From contig CP100465.1 in the NCBI GenBank assembly GCA_024227995.1, positions 2,542,001-2,606,000 on the forward strand: a stretch of DNA of 64,000 nucleotides, given 5' to 3'. This document shows positions 55,535 to 64,000 of the stretch, piece by piece. Every line of letters begins with the position of its first letter. Position 1 is the stretch's first letter. The stretch is from Halomicrococcus gelatinilyticus (GTDB lineage Archaea > Halobacteriota > Halobacteria > Halobacteriales > Haladaptataceae). The notes under the pieces were generated by a model, which made no database searches, was not told the origin of the DNA, and saw only the letters and a list, made by a program, of their open reading frames with translations. Position numbers and translations under genes: made by a program.

Positions 55535-56368
55535 TCATCCGGCGTCCTGTCGCACGGTGAGTACGGGCGCATCGCTCGTGCGCAAGACCCTCCCCGCGAC
55601 GCTTCCGAGTAGATGCCGGCGTAACCCCGAGCGGCCGTGCGTCCCCATGGTCACGAGGTCGATCCCGTAAGCACTGACGAAATCGTTGATCACTGCGTGG
55701 GGATTCCCCGGTTGCACGTGGGTGGTCAGGGCGACTTCGCGTTCCGATGCCCGCTCTGCGACTGCGTCGACCACCTCGACCGCGTCGTCACGCAGCGAAT
55801 CGCCGAGCGGTGGAAGTCTCGTCTCACCTTCGATCACGTTGAGCACGCGCACCGAGGCACCCGACCGTTCCGCGATGGCTAGCCCGTGATCGACCGCGGC
55901 AGTTGCAGCAGGACTCCCGTCCGTCGGAACGAGGATTCTGTCGTATCCCCCACTCTCACGGCCGATTGCCTGCGGTGGGACTGCTACCACAGGCTCGTTG
56001 CTCAACCGAACCACGCGTTGGGTGACACTTCCGAGGAGGACACGACCGAGCCCGCGTCGCCCGTGAGTCCCCAGTACGATGAGATCCGTATCGTTCTCTG
56101 ACGCATAGGAAAGGACCGCTTCGTGCGGACTCCCGTACTCGACGACTGTCTGGCAGGAAAGGTCTGACTCCTGCTCGACGAGTTCTTCGAGCGTGGAGAC
56201 GGCGTCTCGAGCCTGTTCTTCCGCAAGTCGTTCACCGCGTTCTCGATCGGCAACGACGCTGATGAGGTGGACGGACGCGTCGAACGCCGCTGCGATCACG
56301 ATCCCGTGGCGAGCGGCGCCTTCTGCAGATCGACTACCGTCGGTCGGGATGAGAACACGTTCGTACAT
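55535..56368 (-). CDS. Universal stress protein, two UspA domains
   Basis: The 277-residue protein begins MYERVLIPTDGSRSAEGAAR. The ATP motifs are GTHGRRGLGRVLLGS in domain 1 and GTHGRSGLRRHLLGS in domain 2 (YDRILVPTDGSPAATAAVDH starts domain 2). It is a paralogue of the Usp at 54241 and points towards it. Two intact tandem Usp genes and one remnant near 16 kb are in this window. Confidence 0.92.
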   Translation of the reverse strand: MYERVLIPTDGSRSAEGAARHGIVIAAAFDASVHLISVVADRERGERLAEEQARDAVSTLEELVEQESDLSCQTVVEYGSPHEAVLSYASENDTDLIVLGTHGRRGLGRVLLGSVTQRVVRLSNEPVVAVPPQAIGRESGGYDRILVPTDGSPAATAAVDHGLAIAERSGASVRVLNVIEGETRLPPLGDSLRDDAVEVVDAVAERASEREVALTTHVQPGNPHAVINDFVSAYGIDLVTMGTHGRSGLRRHLLGSVAGRVLRTSDAPVLTVRQDAG

Positions 56369-56802
56369 ACCGGGTTCTTGGCGGCCCTCGTACTACGTTC
56401 TTGTGTGCCATGGGTTGGGAACACGTGACCGCACGGGATGTGTGTCACTGGGACTCCGACGAGGACGCAACCCACGGCTCCCACTGGTGGGATGCCGGCG
56501 AGTGGTCCCAGTCCGGAGGAGCAACCGTCACTTCGTGGTCGGGCGACGCCCGTACTAGCGGGTAGTCGTCCTGCCAACGGGCGAGCGTGACACGGTGCAC
56601 ACTGGAACCGGGTGCTGCACGCTGGACCCGGGCGCGGACTCACAGTGTCGGAGGATTCGTGAAGACAGCAGTGCACACCGTTCCTCACGTTCGGACACCG
56701 TCGGGGCGGAGTATCGATCACAGTCGCGAGGCGGAGAACGGCGACGAGAGCGGGAGCGGGTTTGATGGCCGACGCTGCCCTAGCAGTTCCACTGGAAGAC
56801 GT
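56369..56802. other. 434-base region without a convincing gene
   Basis: Open frames on both strands are short and rich in Arg, Pro, Cys and Ser, unlike neighbouring proteins. No strong TATA-like element is seen before 56803; gggtttgatgg (about 56758-56768) is the best candidate. Confidence 0.5.
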
Positions 56803-57828
56803 ATGACACGCTGGAACACACCCGGACGGGCACTCCCCTGGCCGCCAGTGGTCGTGGGATTTCTCCTCCTGGCGGTGGCACCGCTCGTTCTCTTCGGCCT
56901 CGGCGTGCTGGGGGCCTTCCTCCCGGCGGGGCTCGCGTCACTCAGTCCGGTTCTACTCGCTGGCACCCTCGCTATCGGGGTGGGGATCCGATACGAATGG
57001 GGGGAACTGCGTCGCGTTATCGACGAAGGGAAAGTCGCTATCGGCGAGGGCCATCGGAACCTGTTGGCTGTCGTTGGCGGGACGGTGCTCACCTTCGCTG
57101 GCGTCGCGGAGCTTGTGGTCTCCCCGATCGTAGCGGCCAGCGTGGTCGGCGTCATCGCAGCCGTCGTCGTCCGGAGCCTGGCCGTCCCGGCGTACTGCGG
57201 AGCGTTCGTCGGGATGACGTCTCTGGAGCTGTTCGGGTCGTACTGGTACGCCACGCTCGCCGCAGTGCTGGCAGGCCTGCTGTTCACAGTCGCTCATCCG
57301 GTGTTCCGCGGCCTGGGCGGAAAGCTGGGAACGACCGCGTTCGTCGGGGTGTTGCTGGTCGTGGTGCCGACCGCCAGCCCCTTCCAGAGCGGTCCCATCC
57401 CCGGCCAGGCGGTGCTCCTCCCCGTGGTCGGGTTCGCAGCCGTGGGTGCCATCGCCACCTTCACGGTCCACACTCGCTCGGCCGCTAGCCCGGTCCTGGC
57501 CTCCGGACTCGTGGGTGTAGCCGGCGGGCTCCTGCTTCCGGTGTACTTCGACGCCTCGGGGGAACTCCTCGCCGCGGCCGTTTACTCCGCTTCGTTCGCC
57601 GGGATGACGACCCCCATACGAATCCCGAACGAGTGGTGGATCGGAACGACCGGGATCGGCGTCGGGCTGGTCGTCGTGTACACGACGCCGTTCGTCGGCG
57701 GGTCGGGCGGGAAGCTGGGGACGATCGCCTTCGGATCGTGTCTCGGTGTCCACGGGACCCTCCGGATGGTCAACGTCTTTCAGCTCGCACGCCACGGCTA
57801 TCAGCCCCCGGAGGAGGAGACGACCTGA
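56803..57828 (+). CDS. Ten-helix membrane protein with an internal 130-residue duplication
   Basis: The 341-residue protein begins MTRWNTPGRALPWPPVVVGF and is almost wholly hydrophobic, with about 10 helices. Two motifs recur at the same spacing. CGAFVGMTSL (132-141) answers to SASFAGMTTP (262-271), and GGKLGTTAF (172-180) answers to GGKLGTIAF (302-310), each 130 residues apart. This points to an inverted or direct two-fold repeat as in many transporters. I do not recognise the family. The frame extends upstream but the start was set where the helices begin. Confidence 0.7.
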   Translation: MTRWNTPGRALPWPPVVVGFLLLAVAPLVLFGLGVLGAFLPAGLASLSPVLLAGTLAIGVGIRYEWGELRRVIDEGKVAIGEGHRNLLAVVGGTVLTFAGVAELVVSPIVAASVVGVIAAVVVRSLAVPAYCGAFVGMTSLELFGSYWYATLAAVLAGLLFTVAHPVFRGLGGKLGTTAFVGVLLVVVPTASPFQSGPIPGQAVLLPVVGFAAVGAIATFTVHTRSAASPVLASGLVGVAGGLLLPVYFDASGELLAAAVYSASFAGMTTPIRIPNEWWIGTTGIGVGLVVVYTTPFVGGSGGKLGTIAFGSCLGVHGTLRMVNVFQLARHGYQPPEEETT

Positions 57829-58071
57829 GTGGCGCGCTCCGATGTAGTGCGACTCCGTCGCTAGCCCCCGAGAGCGGGATTCGAGACGGTCGTTCACCCC
57901 TTCGCCAGCGATGTTCGTCCGACGACCGCCACTTCGACGTGCGCCGACCCGTGCTGAATGGGACCTGGCGAAGTCTGTCGTCCAGCGCCCCGACACGACG
58001 AGGAAGACGATACGACGGCGTCAGATTGCGGTGGTTCCCTGGATTCGTGTCCGCCACGTTCCGTGATCCGA

Positions 58072-58788
58072 TCACTCGTCGCCGTGGCGGATGAGATTCC
58101 CGAGAAGGGTATCGCCGAATGCGAGGACGAGGACTGCGCCGACGATGTTGAAGACGAGGTCGAGAGCGGTGTCCATCTTGCCGTAGGATACGAGCACCGG
58201 TTCGAGCCCGACCTGGCGCGAGGCGGCGTGAGCGACGTACTCCACGAGTTCCCAGAGGACGCCCATGGTAGCGACGCCGACGAGCACGCGCGGTCGCGGG
58301 TCGACGTCCAGCCGTCGTGAGATCACGTGGATCAGTCCACCGAGGAGCGTCGCCGAGTGCACGTGTGTGAGATGGTCCCACCACCAGACGTCGTCGTACG
58401 GTCCGAGCATCCCGACGGCGTGCGTCACCATCGCCGTCTGCACGTAGATGCGCTGCCACGGCCGGAACTCGACGGTGCACTGCCGCTCCAGGATGGCCGG
58501 CAGGTACGTTGCACCGAGGGCGACGACAGCATTCACGATCGCACCTGGGTCCCGTCGCCGTATCCCCTCGACGAAGACTGCAGCGATGCCGACGCGAAGC
58601 CCGCTCTCTGCCCCCTCTACGACGTCTGGCGGAACGGTCCTGCCCGTGGAGTCGGTCGTACTGCTCACGATACCGTCTGGGGCCTCGTGCCTGACAAAGG
58701 CAGTGAACTGGTCGTGACCTCGCCGCATCGGTCCCGTTGTCTGAGCACGAGGCGACCATCCGTATCCGGGATGGACCGGGAGGTTCAC
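58072..58788 (-). CDS. YjdF/DUF2238-like membrane protein
   Basis: The 238-residue product has about five helices. Motifs are WWWDHLTHVHSATLLGGLIH, VATMGVLWELVEYVAHAAS and YGKMDTALDLVFNIVGAVLV. The histidines and acidic residues inside helices match the DUF2238 (YjdF) pattern of a buried charged network. Function is unknown. The first 45 residues are hydrophilic; an ATG at 58728 (MRRGHDQF) is an alternative start that keeps all helices. Confidence 0.75.
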   Translation of the reverse strand: MNLPVHPGYGWSPRAQTTGPMRRGHDQFTAFVRHEAPDGIVSSTTDSTGRTVPPDVVEGAESGLRVGIAAVFVEGIRRRDPGAIVNAVVALGATYLPAILERQCTVEFRPWQRIYVQTAMVTHAVGMLGPYDDVWWWDHLTHVHSATLLGGLIHVISRRLDVDPRPRVLVGVATMGVLWELVEYVAHAASRQVGLEPVLVSYGKMDTALDLVFNIVGAVLVLAFGDTLLGNLIRHGDE

Positions 58789-58946
58789 GACACGTCTCGG
58801 AGGTCGGGGACGATGCTCCCGTTTGCCCGTAGCTTCCTCCGGTCGCTGGTCCCACCCTCACGTCGACGGACAGCGTCTTTCTCGCGGACGCTTGGAGGGC
58901 GGTGAGGAACTCGATATCGGATGCCGGACCGTCGCCGTGGCCGCAG

Positions 58947-61682
58947 CTACTCCGACGTCCGCGATTCGAAGATCCGGCTATTCAGCGCGGATACGACCAC
59001 GTTGAGCAGAAGAAACACGACGAACCCGACGGCGATCCATCCCCACTCGAGGAGGGTGAGGGGAACGACCTGGAAGAAGTCGTGAAGCGGTGAATACAGG
59101 ACTGCGAGGTGAACGAGAAGCGACACACCGATGGCACCGACGAGCCACGGATTCGAGCGAAGCGGCTGGTCGTACCGCGAGCGGATGACCTGGATTCGGA
59201 TCAACTCGACGACCACGACGAACGTGAACAGCAGCGACTGCGCGCGGAGGAGCGACCCCGTGCGGTCGAGGGCGTAAAAGAAGACACCCAGGCCGGTCGC
59301 TGCTAACAGGATAGCGATCGTCAGTATCGAAACGAGCACGCGGGTGTCGATGACTCCTTCGTCCGGAGGTCGCGGGGGTCGGTCCATGAGCCCCGCTGCG
59401 TGTGGGTCGGCTCCCAGCGCGAGCGCGGGAAGCGTATCCGCGACGAGATTGATCCAGAGGATCAGGATCGGCGTCAAGATCAACGCCTGCGACGTCTCCG
59501 AGAACTGTGCTGGGAAGAGCAGACTCCCGAGCAACACGCCGAGAAACACCACTAACACCTCGCCGGTGTTGGTCGAGACGAGGTAGTTGACGAACTTGCG
59601 TACGTTCTCGAAGATTCCCCGCCCCTCCTGAACAGCGTCGCGAATCGTGGCGAAGTTGTCGTCCCGTAGAATCATATCGGACGCCTGCCGAGCGACGTCG
59701 GTGCCGCGCTGTCCCATCGCCACCCCGACGTCGGCCTGCGTGAGTGCCGGTGCGTCGTTGACGCCATCGCCAGTCATCACGACGGTGTGTCCCTCGTCCT
59801 GGAGCGCGTTCAGGATGTGGACCTTGTGCTCCGGCGTCACTCGAGCGAACACGTCGACGTCTTCGATAGTTCGACCCAGCTCGTCGGCGGACTGGTCGGT
59901 GACGTCACTACCGGTGAGTGCACCATCGGGGTCGATCCCGATCTGTTCGCCGACGGCCGTGGCCGTGTCGAGGTTGTCACCCGTCGTCAGCACAGTCCGG
60001 ATGCCAGCCGACCGGCAGTCAGCGATCGCCTCCTCGACTTCCGCTCTGGGTGGATCGAGCATCCCTTGCAGGCCGAGAAACACCATCTCCTCCTCGATCC
60101 GATCCGCGTCAGCCGAGGGGTCGTCGACGACCTTCGACGCGAATCCCAGCACCCGGAGCGCGTCCGCTGCGAACGTCCTCGTCTGGTCGAGGATCTCCTC
60201 GCGCTTCTCGTCGGTGAGTTCGCGCACGTCGCCGTCTTCGAGGAGCGAGTCACACCGATCCAGAACGGTTTCGGGTGCCCCCTTCATATAGGCCGTCGGC
60301 TCCTCGTCGTCGACGATCACGGTCATCCGCTTTCGCTCCGAGGAGAACTGGATCTCCCAGAGCCGTTCCGCGGCCGGGTCGATCCCCGCTTCGTCCGCCA
60401 CCCGCCGAAGCGCGATCTCGGTCGGCTCACCCAGATACTCGTCGTCCGTCCGGTCGACGTTGTTGCAGAGGGAACCACATCGCAACAGCGGAGCGAGGTC
60501 TGGCCCATCCGTTCGGTCGCCGTCAGCAACGACCTGCTCGCCACCACCGCCGCCGTTCGCCGCGTTCGAGGGCGGCTCGGACAGGTCGACGACGGACCCC
60601 GGAGCGTAGAGCCTCGTCACCGTCATCCGGTTTTCCGTGACCGTGCCCGTCTTGTCGGTGACGATAACGTCGACCGAGCCGAGGCTCTCGACGACCGGAA
60701 GCCGCCTGACCAGCGCGTTCCGCTCGACCATCTCCCGTGCGCCCAGCGCCAGCGTGAACGTCACGACTGCGGGGAGCCCCTCCGGTACGCCTGCGACGGC
60801 GAGGGTGATACCGACGAGGAGAATCGAAACCGGCTCCGTCGCCGTGAACAGGAACTGGACAGCGACGACCAGAACGATCAGCGAAACGACGAGCCCCCCG
60901 ATCTGCTTTCCGAGGTGTTCGACTTCCGTCTGGAACGGCGTCTGTCGGTGGTCAGCCTCGTCCAGCTGGGTGGCGATCCCACCGACCTCCGTCTCCATGC
61001 CGGTCTCGACGACGATTGCTCTGCCCCGGCCTTTCACGACGGTCGTGTTCTTGTACACCACGTTGCGGCGCTCGGCCAGTGGCGTATCTTCGTCTACGGT
61101 CCCGGGCACCTTCCTGACGGGCGCGCTCTCCCCGGTGAGTGGGGACTCGTTCGTCCGCAACTCGTCGGCGTCCAGGACTCGGGCGTCGGCCGGAACCGCG
61201 TCCCCCTGTTCGAGGTACACGACGTCTCCGGGGACGACCTGTTCGGCATCGACGACCTGTCTCTGTCCGTCGCGTAGCACGGCCGTGTCCGGGCTCGCGA
61301 GCTCACGAAGCGCCTCGATAGACCGGGTGGCCTGGTAATCCTGGACGAATCCGAACAACCCGTTGGCACCGATGATGAGGGCGATGAACGCTGCCTCGGT
61401 GTAGTTTGGGTGGCCGCCAGGGATGACCCCGACACCGAGTGACAGGAGCGCCGCCACGACGAGGAGATAGATGAGCGGGTCACGGAACTGCGAGACGAGC
61501 AGATCGAGTATCGACGTTCGTTCAGCTTCGTGGATGTCATTCGCACCGCACTTCGAAAGCCGACGCTCTGCTTCGTCGGACGATAGTCCACTCTCGTCGG
61601 CCGCTAATGCCGAGAAGACTTCGTCAGTCGGCGTCGCGTGCCAGGGTTCCGAGCGAGTCGCGTCCAGATCGGGGTGAGTCAT
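58947..61682 (-). CDS. SERCA-like (P2A) cation-transporting P-type ATPase
   Basis: The 911-residue protein has the P-type ATPase order. TGES is at 183-186 (actuator) and AGVPEGLPAV at 297-306 (helix 4). DKTGT at 343-347 is the phosphorylation site, KGAPE at 467-471 binds the nucleotide, and TGDGVNDAP at 637-645 is the hinge. Calcium-pump residues are conserved: Glu301 in PEGLP, Asn705 and Glu708 in STNTGE, and Asn745 and Asp749 in WINLVADTLPALALG. It probably exports Ca2+ or a similar ion. A longer frame exists, but this ATG fits the usual N-terminus. Confidence 0.93.
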   Translation of the reverse strand: MTHPDLDATRSEPWHATPTDEVFSALAADESGLSSDEAERRLSKCGANDIHEAERTSILDLLVSQFRDPLIYLLVVAALLSLGVGVIPGGHPNYTEAAFIALIIGANGLFGFVQDYQATRSIEALRELASPDTAVLRDGQRQVVDAEQVVPGDVVYLEQGDAVPADARVLDADELRTNESPLTGESAPVRKVPGTVDEDTPLAERRNVVYKNTTVVKGRGRAIVVETGMETEVGGIATQLDEADHRQTPFQTEVEHLGKQIGGLVVSLIVLVVAVQFLFTATEPVSILLVGITLAVAGVPEGLPAVVTFTLALGAREMVERNALVRRLPVVESLGSVDVIVTDKTGTVTENRMTVTRLYAPGSVVDLSEPPSNAANGGGGGEQVVADGDRTDGPDLAPLLRCGSLCNNVDRTDDEYLGEPTEIALRRVADEAGIDPAAERLWEIQFSSERKRMTVIVDDEEPTAYMKGAPETVLDRCDSLLEDGDVRELTDEKREEILDQTRTFAADALRVLGFASKVVDDPSADADRIEEEMVFLGLQGMLDPPRAEVEEAIADCRSAGIRTVLTTGDNLDTATAVGEQIGIDPDGALTGSDVTDQSADELGRTIEDVDVFARVTPEHKVHILNALQDEGHTVVMTGDGVNDAPALTQADVGVAMGQRGTDVARQASDMILRDDNFATIRDAVQEGRGIFENVRKFVNYLVSTNTGEVLVVFLGVLLGSLLFPAQFSETSQALILTPILILWINLVADTLPALALGADPHAAGLMDRPPRPPDEGVIDTRVLVSILTIAILLAATGLGVFFYALDRTGSLLRAQSLLFTFVVVVELIRIQVIRSRYDQPLRSNPWLVGAIGVSLLVHLAVLYSPLHDFFQVVPLTLLEWGWIAVGFVVFLLLNVVVSALNSRIFESRTSE

Positions 61683-62358
61683 GCTGTCGAAAGGCTTCTG
61701 TTGGGAGACACTGCAGACGGTTCCGTTCTTTCTCCGACCCTGTGCAACTCCGACCTGTCGCGGGCTACAGTCTGACGACGAGGCACCGGTGGAACTGAAC
61801 ACGCTCCCGAGAGACGCCCCATCCTCCGTGGTCTGTGTCGTTACTGACTATCAGACCGCCAAACGGGAAAAGTCTGCAGGCAACCTGCTGCGGCAGATCC
61901 AACCAAACGTCGGATGGATTCAGCGGTTCGACCGAGGAACGATCCGCAACCACTCGGTCTCCAGTGGGAATCCCGGAACGCAGTATCTCCGGAACCTCAT
62001 CGGATCCAGCACAGCGGTCCGGTTTCAGGGCGAGACGTTGTCCGACGTCTCGTCCGGACGGTCTCTGTCGGCTTCCGAGCAAACCGCTACCGATCTTCTA
62101 ACAGTAGACCCGTTCGGCTGGACGCGAATCCCGGTGGAACCACTCCGCCGTTCGGCCATCGAACGCAAGCAATGGTACTGCGTTCGGGCTGGGATCGGCC
62201 CGGTGAGCTCCTGCGATTACGCCCCTCGAAAAGACGGGCGCTGCAGGATCGTGAACCGCGACGAGACGGTCGCCTCGCTCCGCTCGGCGCTGCGACTCGT
62301 CGCGTTCAAATCCTTCGCGGACGTGATTTGCTCGTCACGTCCGTTCCTCGCAAAATCA
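61683..62358. other. 676-base region between P-type ATPase and tRNA-Arg
   Basis: An open frame crosses the region on the plus strand but runs on into the tRNA antisense strand and has a non-acidic product, so it is not accepted. A 14-base copy of the tRNA 3' end lies at 62236-62249. The rest shows no repeats or RNA structure that I can support. Confidence 0.6.
62236..62249 (-). repeat. Partial copy of the tRNA-Arg 3' end
   Basis: GGGCGCTGCAGGAT here equals the last 14 bases of the tRNA gene's 3' end (62360-62373 on the plus strand). Similarity continues imperfectly (gtgaaccgcgac against ttgaacccgcgac). It is 124 bases downstream of the tRNA, in the same orientation. Such copies are left by integrase-mediated insertion at tRNA 3' ends. 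Confidence 0.6.
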
Positions 62359-62433
62359 TGGGCGCTGCAGGATTTGAACCCGCGACAGCTTGGTCCGAAG
62401 CCAAGTACTCTGTCCAGACTGAGCTAAGCGCCC
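62359..62433 (-). tRNA. tRNA-Arg (anticodon TCG)
   Basis: The minus strand folds as a complete tRNA. The acceptor is GGGCGCT/AGCGCCC. The D arm starts GCTCAGTCTGGACAGAG. The anticodon stem CTTGG/CCAAG holds the loop CTTCGGA, with anticodon TCG at its centre. The T arm is GCGGG-TTCAAAT-CCTGC and the discriminator base is A. CCA is not encoded. A TATA-like tttaaaac lies about 25-30 bases upstream (62455-62465). Confidence 0.93.
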
Positions 62434-62503
62434 TCGCTACAACGTACTTCGCGGGCCGTTTTAAACACCATGATTTCTCCCGGGACGCGACACATCCAGT
62501 TCA

Positions 62504-62510
62504 TTTATAC
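62504..62510 (+). promoter_or_regulatory. TATA-like box of the DGGGP synthase gene
   Basis: tttatac is centred 27 bases before the ATG at 62534, which fits a leaderless transcript. Confidence 0.55.
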
Positions 62511-62533
62511 GGAGTCCCCCGAGAACCGGGGAT

Positions 62534-63385
62534 ATGAACGACGGACGCGTCACGGGGCTGTGGGAACTCACGCGGCCCGGGAACGCGTTCGCGGCCGGCG
62601 TGCTCACCTTCATCGGCGCGTTCGTCGCCGGCATCGGCGACGCCACCGTGGCCGACCCGGTGGTCAACGTCGCGGCCGCCATCGTCGCGACGTGGTTCGC
62701 GACCGCCGCCGGGAACGCCATCAACGACTACTTCGACCGCGAGATCGACGCCATCAACGACCCGGACCGGCCGATCCCGCGCGGTGCCGTGTCGCCGCGA
62801 GGTGCGCTCTTGTTCAGTGCGGCGCTGTTCGCCGGGGCGATGGCGGCGACGCTGACCCTGCCGCCGCTGGCTATCGCGATCGCCGCCGTCAACCTCCTCG
62901 CGCTGATCGCGTACACGGAGTGGTTCAAGGGTCTCCCGGGAGTGGGTAACGCCGTCGTCGCCTGCCTCGGCGGGAGCACGTTCCTGTTCGGCGGCGCGGC
63001 GGTCGGCAGCGTCGCGGAGTCGGGCGTCCTGTTCGCGCTGGCGGCGCTGTCGACGCTCACCCGCGAGATCATCAAGGACGTCGAGGACATGGAGGGCGAC
63101 CGCGAGGAAGGGCTGAACACGCTGCCGCTCGCCGTCGGGGCGCGCCCGGCGCTCGTCGCGGGTGCGGTCCTGCTCGTCGCGGCCGTGCTGGCCAGTCCGT
63201 TGCCGTACCTCTGGACGACGTTCGGCGTGGCGTACCTCGCGGCGGTGGCGCCCGCCGACGCGGTGATGCTGTACGCGGCCTACGAGAGCTTCGACGACCC
63301 GTCGGCGGGTCAGTCCCACCTGAAGTACGGGATGTTCCTCGCGGCGGTCGCGTTCGTCGTCGGTCGCGCGGTGACGCTGCTATGA
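62534..63385 (+). CDS. Digeranylgeranylglyceryl phosphate synthase (UbiA family)
   Basis: The 283-residue membrane enzyme has eight or nine helices. The first aspartate motif is NDYFDREID (64-72, after GNAI) and the second is in REIIKDVEDMEGDREEG. Both bind Mg-prenyl diphosphate. Archaeal members add the second geranylgeranyl chain to GGGP, a key step of archaeal membrane lipid synthesis. TRPGNAFAAGVLTFIGAFVA at the start and SHLKYGMFLAAVAFVVGR at the end match the archaeal branch. It is a housekeeping gene just after the tRNA. Confidence 0.94.
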   Translation: MNDGRVTGLWELTRPGNAFAAGVLTFIGAFVAGIGDATVADPVVNVAAAIVATWFATAAGNAINDYFDREIDAINDPDRPIPRGAVSPRGALLFSAALFAGAMAATLTLPPLAIAIAAVNLLALIAYTEWFKGLPGVGNAVVACLGGSTFLFGGAAVGSVAESGVLFALAALSTLTREIIKDVEDMEGDREEGLNTLPLAVGARPALVAGAVLLVAAVLASPLPYLWTTFGVAYLAAVAPADAVMLYAAYESFDDPSAGQSHLKYGMFLAAVAFVVGRAVTLL

Positions 63386-63459
63386 TTCGGCGACCTCACA
63401 CAATCAAAAAGAATATAAGCTGAACGACGTATTTTTATCACAGATGACACGGGCGAGAC

Positions 63460-63481
63460 CCGCGGTCGAACGTGACCGCGG
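63460..63481. promoter_or_regulatory. Perfect inverted repeat before the KaiC-like gene
   Basis: CCGCGGTC-GAACGT-GACCGCGG has eight-base perfect arms and a six-base centre. It lies 28 bases before the start at 63510 and 20-30 bases after a TATA-like atttttatc (63431-63439), so it should be in the leader or at the transcription start. Confidence 0.5.
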
Positions 63482-63509
63482 ACTCTCGCTCGCCACCTTC
63501 CTGTGAGGA

Positions 63510-64000
63510 ATGGCAATGTATGAACTCGGCACCGCGTTTTCGGGTTCGGAGGTCGACCCGGGGACGAACCTGCTCGTCGCGGGCCCGCCAATGACCGGCA
63601 AGCGCGACGTCGCCTTCGACGTCCTCGCGCACGGCCGTCGCCAGGGCGACGGTTCGGTCGTCGTCACGACCAAGGACAACGGCGAGGACGTCCTTTCCGA
63701 GTTCGACGACCGGGCCGACGGACCGGTCTCGGCCGTCGGCGTCGTCGACTGCGTCTCCAAGCAGCAGGGGATGAACCCGCGGGACCGCGACCACGTCACC
63801 TACGCCTCCTCGCCGGTGGACATGACCGGCATCGGTATCCAGCTCTCGGAGTTCCTCGAGTCGTTCTACGAGCAGGACGTTCGCAGGAACCGCGTCCTCT
63901 TCGACTCGCTGTCGACGCTGCTGATGTACTCCGACCTCCAGACTGTGTTCCGGTTCCTCCACGTGTTCACCGGGCGCGTCCAGAGCGCGGACGCCCTGGG
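63510..64000 (+). CDS. KaiC/RecA-superfamily ATPase-like protein (DUF7504-like), cut by the window edge
   Basis: The first 163 residues are visible: MAMYELGTAFSGSEVDPGTN, then LLVAGPPMTGKRDVAFDVLA with a Walker A-like GPPMTGKR. Later VLFDSLSTLLMYSDLQTVFR carries the Walker B-like strand. This is the pattern of haloarchaeal RecA-like signalling ATPases (DUF7504). An AGGA element lies before the ATG, and a second ATG two codons in is possible. It is separated from the lipid gene by its own promoter and a palindrome. Confidence 0.8.
   Translation, partial: MAMYELGTAFSGSEVDPGTNLLVAGPPMTGKRDVAFDVLAHGRRQGDGSVVVTTKDNGEDVLSEFDDRADGPVSAVGVVDCVSKQQGMNPRDRDHVTYASSPVDMTGIGIQLSEFLESFYEQDVRRNRVLFDSLSTLLMYSDLQTVFRFLHVFTGRVQSADAL

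Noticed and set aside
61681-62427. 248-codon frame between the P-type ATPase and the tRNA
   Set aside because: It runs through the antisense of the tRNA gene, has low acidity for a haloarchaeal protein and shows no motif.

Overview
The window is chromosomal DNA from an extremely halophilic archaeon (class Halobacteria). The reasons are high GC content, very acidic predicted proteins, leaderless genes with a TATA-like box about 25-35 bases before the start codon, twin-arginine lipoproteins, and an archaeal gene set: aIF2-alpha, Nop10, L44e, S27e, DGGGP synthase and haloarchaeal-only small proteins. Genus cannot be fixed from sequence reading alone.

Layout. 0-5 kb: a PAPS-reductase-like protein, a haloarchaeal HTH protein and a translation/ribosome operon (L44e, S27e, aIF2-alpha, Nop10, PAC2). 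5-25 kb: genome maintenance and acetate metabolism. MutS, the RecB-like mismatch nuclease NucS and MutL lie together. After some lipoproteins, a secreted nuclease and an acetyltransferase come two acetyl-CoA synthetase genes separated by a Bat-type regulator fused to an integrase-like domain, and then a second MutS. 25-33 kb: an arylsulfotransferase-like protein, a Cys-rich copper-binding protein, an amphi-Trp protein, ThiDN, a tandem pair of AIR-synthase-like genes that share long identical DNA blocks, and a DUF389-type membrane protein.

33-47.5 kb is the most coherent system: a C-P lyase locus. Genes phnG-H-I-J-K-L-M and a TIM-barrel isomerase-like gene run leftward. Genes phnD-C-E, a phn-associated hexapeptide acetyltransferase and an MFS transporter run rightward from the same intergenic region, which carries a GATAAC-G-GTTATC dyad. 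Two PhoU-type regulators, one with an HTH domain and one with an AbrB-like domain, follow as a divergent pair separated by a perfect 20-bp palindrome. Together these genes should import phosphonates under phosphate limitation, cleave the C-P bond and release phosphate and ribose phosphates. No phnN or phnP is visible in the window.

47.5-51.9 kb holds a PQQ-repeat lipoprotein, small proteins, a degenerate Nudix protein and an RlaP-like nucleotidyltransferase. 51.9-62.4 kb is looser and looks accessory: a C69-type peptidase without the family's cysteine, two tandem-domain universal stress proteins, a duplicated unknown membrane protein, a YjdF-like protein and a SERCA-like P-type ATPase. It ends at a tRNA-Arg gene whose 3' end is partly duplicated just downstream. 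62.5-64 kb holds DGGGP synthase and the start of a KaiC-like ATPase cut by the window edge.
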